This document shows, piece by piece, positions 16,608 through 20,261 of a DNA stretch of 20,261 nucleotides; position 1 is the first letter of the stretch, and each line of letters begins with the position of its first letter. The notes under the pieces were generated by a model. That model worked only from the letters and a program-made list of their open reading frames with translations, had not been told where the DNA came from and made no database searches. The position numbers were made by a program, and so were the translations under genes. The DNA comes from JAAYTL01 sp031460505 (GTDB lineage: Bacteria; Bacillota; Clostridia; Tissierellales; Tissierellaceae): assembly GCA_031460505.1 (NCBI GenBank), contig JAVKTT010000014.1, forward strand, positions 1 to 20,261, written 5' to 3'.

Positions 16608-17324
16608 TCACTTTCTAGTATGAAAACCATGCAAATACTGCTCCGACCACGGATATTCGACTTCCAGATCACGAGCTGTATGCAGCACCCAGTAGGGATC
16701 ACGCAGAAGTTCCCGGCCCAAAGCAACCAGATCCGCCCGTTCTCCGCCCAGGATTTCCTCCACCTGATGTGAGTCCGTAATCAGGCCAACGGTAACCGTA
16801 GGCAGACCGGATTTCTGTTTTAACCACTCGGCAATTTTCACCTGATAGCCTGGATAGATTGCCGACGGCGGTGTTGGCACAACTCCACCTGTACTTACGT
16901 CCAGCACGTCAATATAGGACTTCACCAGCTCAATGATTCTGGACATCTCTTCCATATGCATGCCATCCGGTTCATAATCTTCAGCAGATATACGCAATAA
17001 AACCGACTTTTCATCCGGCCAAATCCCATGTACTGCCTTCAGTACTTCAATCAGTATGCGGCATCGGTTTTCCGTTGATCCACCATAACCGTCTGTACGA
17101 TGGTTGGTCAACGGTGACAGGAACTGGCTGATCAGATAGCCATGGACACCATGAATTTCAATCGCTTCAAAACCGATTTCAGCCGCCCGCGCAGTAGAAC
17201 TACGGAATGCATTGACCGCATCGTGAATATCCTCCTCCGTCATCTTATGGGGCATGGGAGAATCCTGACTAAATGGAATGACGCTGGGGGTGTAGATCGG
17301 CCCTACGGCAAGACACCGATAGCC
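16608..17324 (-). pseudogene. Old-yellow-enzyme family NADH:flavin oxidoreductase, N-terminally truncated
   Basis: This is the C-terminal two thirds of a YqjM/NamA-type FMN-dependent ene-reductase. The conserved HGVHGYLISQFLSPLTNHRT and DGYGGSTENR segments, the LLRISAEDY strand and the FMN phosphate-binding VGLITDSHQVEEI ... LGRELLRDPYW region are all intact. An internal ATG at 17255 would give 215 residues, but homologous sequence continues upstream in frame (VGPIYTPSVIPFSQDSPMPH) to about 17324, where it meets an msrA fragment. The first roughly 100 residues of the barrel are therefore missing. Base composition is clearly more GC-rich than the defence genes, indicating a different origin. 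Confidence 0.8.
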
Positions 17325-17328
17325 ACCG

Positions 17329-17567
17329 TTTATTCATACTGTAAGAATCTATAATCTCAAAAAAATAATCCATTAGTTGAGAAATAGTTACAATTTCAGG
17401 GTCAAATTCTGTTTTTACACATTCAGCATAACCATCATACTCAACTTCGAGAGTATTTGAATAACCATTTGCTCGTACTGCTTGAGTATCAATAACACCT
17501 TTTAGTGTTTTGATAAATGCTTGTGCACCCCATAGACAGCAATTGCAAAATATATTGTTTCAACCAT
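17329..17567 (-). pseudogene. msrA: N-terminal fragment of peptide methionine sulfoxide reductase MsrA
   Basis: From the ATG at 17567 the frame gives MVETIYFA. After a 1-base frameshift it gives CCLWGAQAFIKTLKGVIDTQ, AVRANGYSNTLEVEYDGYAE and YFFEIIDSYSMNK. This matches the first half of MsrA, including the (G)C-x-WG active-site cysteine motif and the IDPxSxNxQ motif at its end. The normal GGCFWG reads NCCLWG, and the protein stops matching exactly where the old-yellow-enzyme fragment begins, so both genes were broken by one rearrangement. Confidence 0.72.
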
Positions 17568-17571
17568 AGTA

Positions 17572-17884
17572 TTCACCTATTTTTTTTCGTCAAATATAAA
17601 TGATCTAGCCTCTAGCTTTTTACTCTGCGCTGATACATCATAAACGTAATGGAAAGGTTAAAACTGGTTATGCAACAAATAGTAACACGCTCTTAAACTG
17701 TCTTTTACCGTGAAAAAGAACAACAATTTATTTTATCGCTTGCTCTTGATATGGTTGATAGGTGAATTTTAGTTTCAAAAAGGTTTTCCTCCTTTTGCCA
17801 GCTCCCTCGCCATTATTGATACATCATAGTCCATATCGAATAATCGTTTAAATCTTGATTCCATCAGCTAATGAAATCATTTAA
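17572..17884. other. Non-coding stretch with unassigned degraded sequence
   Basis: No intact gene is seen between the msrA fragment and the integrase fragment. A minus-strand stretch near 17735-17782 reads LKLKFTYQPYQEQAIK, faintly like the start of a type III restriction or DEAD helicase subunit. It is too short to call. Confidence 0.4.
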
Positions 17885-18253
17885 GATATCAAAGGCCATG
17901 CAAGCGAAGGGAATCGTTACATACCATCGACACCAAGAGCCCAAGAAATCCTGGCACAAATCAAGACTCTTAATCCAAACAGCGAATACATCTTTATCCG
18001 TAACGGCCAGCCTCTGACGACAGTAACTTTTAACCGCCGCTTAAAGAAATGCTGTGAGGAATTGAATATTGAATATCGCTCCTCCCACAAGCTTAGATTC
18101 TCCACCACCTTCATCATGTACAAAAACGGAACGGAAGATACCGAGCTCCAAAAGCTCCTGGGCCACACCAGTCTCAACATGACCCACCACTATCTCCGTA
18201 ATATCACTTCCCAGGAAGAAACAGCATCAAAAATGAGGGCAATCCTGGATTAA
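17885..18253 (+). pseudogene. int: Tyrosine recombinase (phage-type integrase), C-terminal fragment
   Basis: The open frame of about 122 residues follows a stop at 17882-17884. It includes YIPSTPRAQEILAQIKTLNP, then SSHKLRFSTTF (the HxxR box) and LQKLLGHTSLNMTHHYLRN, which supplies the LGH histidine and the nucleophilic tyrosine (TxxY). The N-terminal SAM-like domain and the first catalytic arginine region (LRxGE) are absent, so the enzyme is inactive. It ends 20 bases before the right direct repeat and points at tRNA-Cys, as expected for an island integrase. A TTG inside (18062) is probably not a true start. Confidence 0.8.
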
Positions 18254-18272
18254 CAGCCTTCAAAAACAAGAA

Positions 18273-18394
18273 AAATGCCCACGCAAACAAGCGCAAACAC
18301 CAAATACACAAAGTAAAAACCCCAGAAACCCTTATTTTATCAGGTTTCTGAGGTTTTCATAAGAGAGGCGACAACCAGATTTGAACTGGTGATC
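18273..18394. repeat. Right copy of the tRNA-Cys/terminator direct repeat (attR-like)
   Basis: This is the partner of 428-547. It contains two CGCAAACA boxes (18282-18289 and 18292-18299), the intact terminator hairpin, and the 3' end plus T-arm of the functional tRNA-Cys. The boxes next to the integrase end are candidate arm-type binding sites; the crossover core probably lies in the T-arm region. Confidence 0.75.
18316..18358 (-). terminator. Bidirectional terminator of the tRNA operon and integrase
   Basis: CCCCAGAAACC (18320-18330) pairs with GGTTTCTGAGG (18343-18353) with one mismatch around a 12-base loop. On the minus strand, downstream of tRNA-Cys, it is followed by TTTTT. On the plus strand, after the integrase fragment, it is followed by TTTTC. 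It can end both transcripts. Confidence 0.75.
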
Positions 18395-18436
18395 AGGGTG
18401 TTGCAGACCCACGCCTTACCACTTGGCTATGTCGCC
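18366..18436 (-). tRNA. tRNA-Cys (anticodon GCA)
   Basis: The minus strand folds as a normal tRNA: acceptor GGCGACA/TGTCGCC, anticodon loop CTGCAAC with GCA, and T-loop TTCAAAT. CCA is not encoded. It is the last tRNA of the cluster and the inferred attachment target of the island. Confidence 0.95.
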
Positions 18437-18449
18437 ATAAATTGTTAAG

Positions 18450-18521
18450 TGACCCCAACGAGATTCGAACTCGTGTTACCGCCGTGAAAGGGCGATGTCT
18501 TAACCGCTTGACCATGGGGCC
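18450..18521 (-). tRNA. tRNA-Glu (anticodon TTC)
   Basis: Acceptor GGCCCCA/TGGGGTC (one G-T pair), anticodon loop CTTTCAC with TTC, T-loop TTCGAAT. CCA is not encoded. Same orientation as the neighbouring tRNAs and rRNA. Confidence 0.95.
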
Positions 18522-18567
18522 TAACTTGCATTTCGTTTTCCTCATAGTCTCGCCTGAGTATCACGAA

Positions 18568-18640
18568 CTCCCCGAGTAGGACTTGAACCTACGACCCAAC
18601 GGTTAACAGCCGTTTGCTCTACCGACTGAGCTATCGAGGA
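18568..18640 (-). tRNA. tRNA-Asn (anticodon GTT)
   Basis: Acceptor TCCTCGA/TCGGGGA (one G-T pair), D-loop AGTCGGTAGA, anticodon loop CTGTTAA with GTT, T-loop TTCAAGT. It directly follows the 23S gene with about 80 bases between. Confidence 0.95.
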
Positions 18641-18721
18641 TTACTGAGGCATATACCCTCAAAACCACACATTGTTACATATCTATTTTCATCCGTTCTT
18701 TCCTCTTACCTAAACCAACCT

Positions 18722-20261
<1,540 letters not shown>

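Larger units (their letters stand above)
428..18394. mobile_element. Genomic island at tRNA-Cys carrying a phosphorothioation defence locus
   Basis: The limits are set by direct repeats at 428-547 and 18273-18394, both ending in the 3' portion of a tRNA-Cys. An integrase remnant lies just inside the right repeat, the classical layout of an element inserted into a tRNA gene. The interior holds about 12.3 kb of intact defence genes, all on the minus strand, followed by about 4.5 kb of pseudogenes and IS fragments. The integrase lacks its N-terminal and first catalytic parts, so self-mobility looks lost. The two repeats are only about 92% alike by eye, which suggests an old insertion or successive insertions at the same tRNA. 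Confidence 0.65.

Noticed and set aside
17690..17790. Minus-strand LKLKFTYQPYQEQAIK as the start of a type III restriction/DEAD helicase subunit
   Set aside because: Only about 16 residues look similar and stops follow at once. It is recorded under the non-coding stretch, not as a gene.

Overview
The window comes from a low-GC Gram-positive anaerobe of the Clostridia, most likely Lachnospiraceae. This rests on the AT-rich genes, the strong AGGAGG-type ribosome binding sites, the IS66, IS630 and ISL3 remnants, and the style of the rRNA/tRNA cluster at the right edge. The species cannot be named from the sequence alone. The right edge (18366-20261) is core chromosome on the minus strand: the 3' half of a 23S rRNA gene followed by tRNA-Asn, tRNA-Glu and tRNA-Cys.

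Everything from about 428 to about 18394 looks like a genomic island inserted at the 3' end of tRNA-Cys. A truncated tyrosine integrase gene ends 113 bases from that tRNA. A roughly 120-bp segment (two CGCAAACA boxes 10 bp apart, the tRNA terminator region and the T-arm end of the tRNA) is repeated about 17.8 kb away at 428-547, where it abuts the end of an IS66 element.

The island's live cargo (984-13332, all minus strand) is a DNA phosphorothioation defence locus in two blocks. The upstream block reads: XRE-type regulator, PLD nuclease-SF2 helicase fusion, 58-aa protein, Rad50-like ATPase with a Cys-rich hook, 160-aa unknown protein, then a DUF262-DUF1524 protein resembling the SspE restriction effector. 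The downstream block has its own candidate promoter and reads: a doubtful small ORF, dndC, dndD, dndE, dndA. Neither dndB nor dndFGH is present. DndA mobilises sulfur from cysteine and DndC, DndD and DndE place it in the DNA backbone. The upstream block is inferred to act against DNA lacking the mark, or against phage. Its four-gene core is reminiscent of PbeABCD, reported beside DndCDEA in archaea, and the SspE-like protein is an additional candidate effector.

From about 13400 to 17880 the island is a graveyard of broken genes: a metallophosphoesterase start, a frameshifted DUF4143 ATPase, a short conserved protein with an early stop, a Vat-like acetyltransferase with a deletion and frameshifts, IS630 and ISL3 transposase fragments, and a head-to-tail junction of msrA and old-yellow-enzyme fragments. 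The intact defence genes contrast sharply with this decayed flank.
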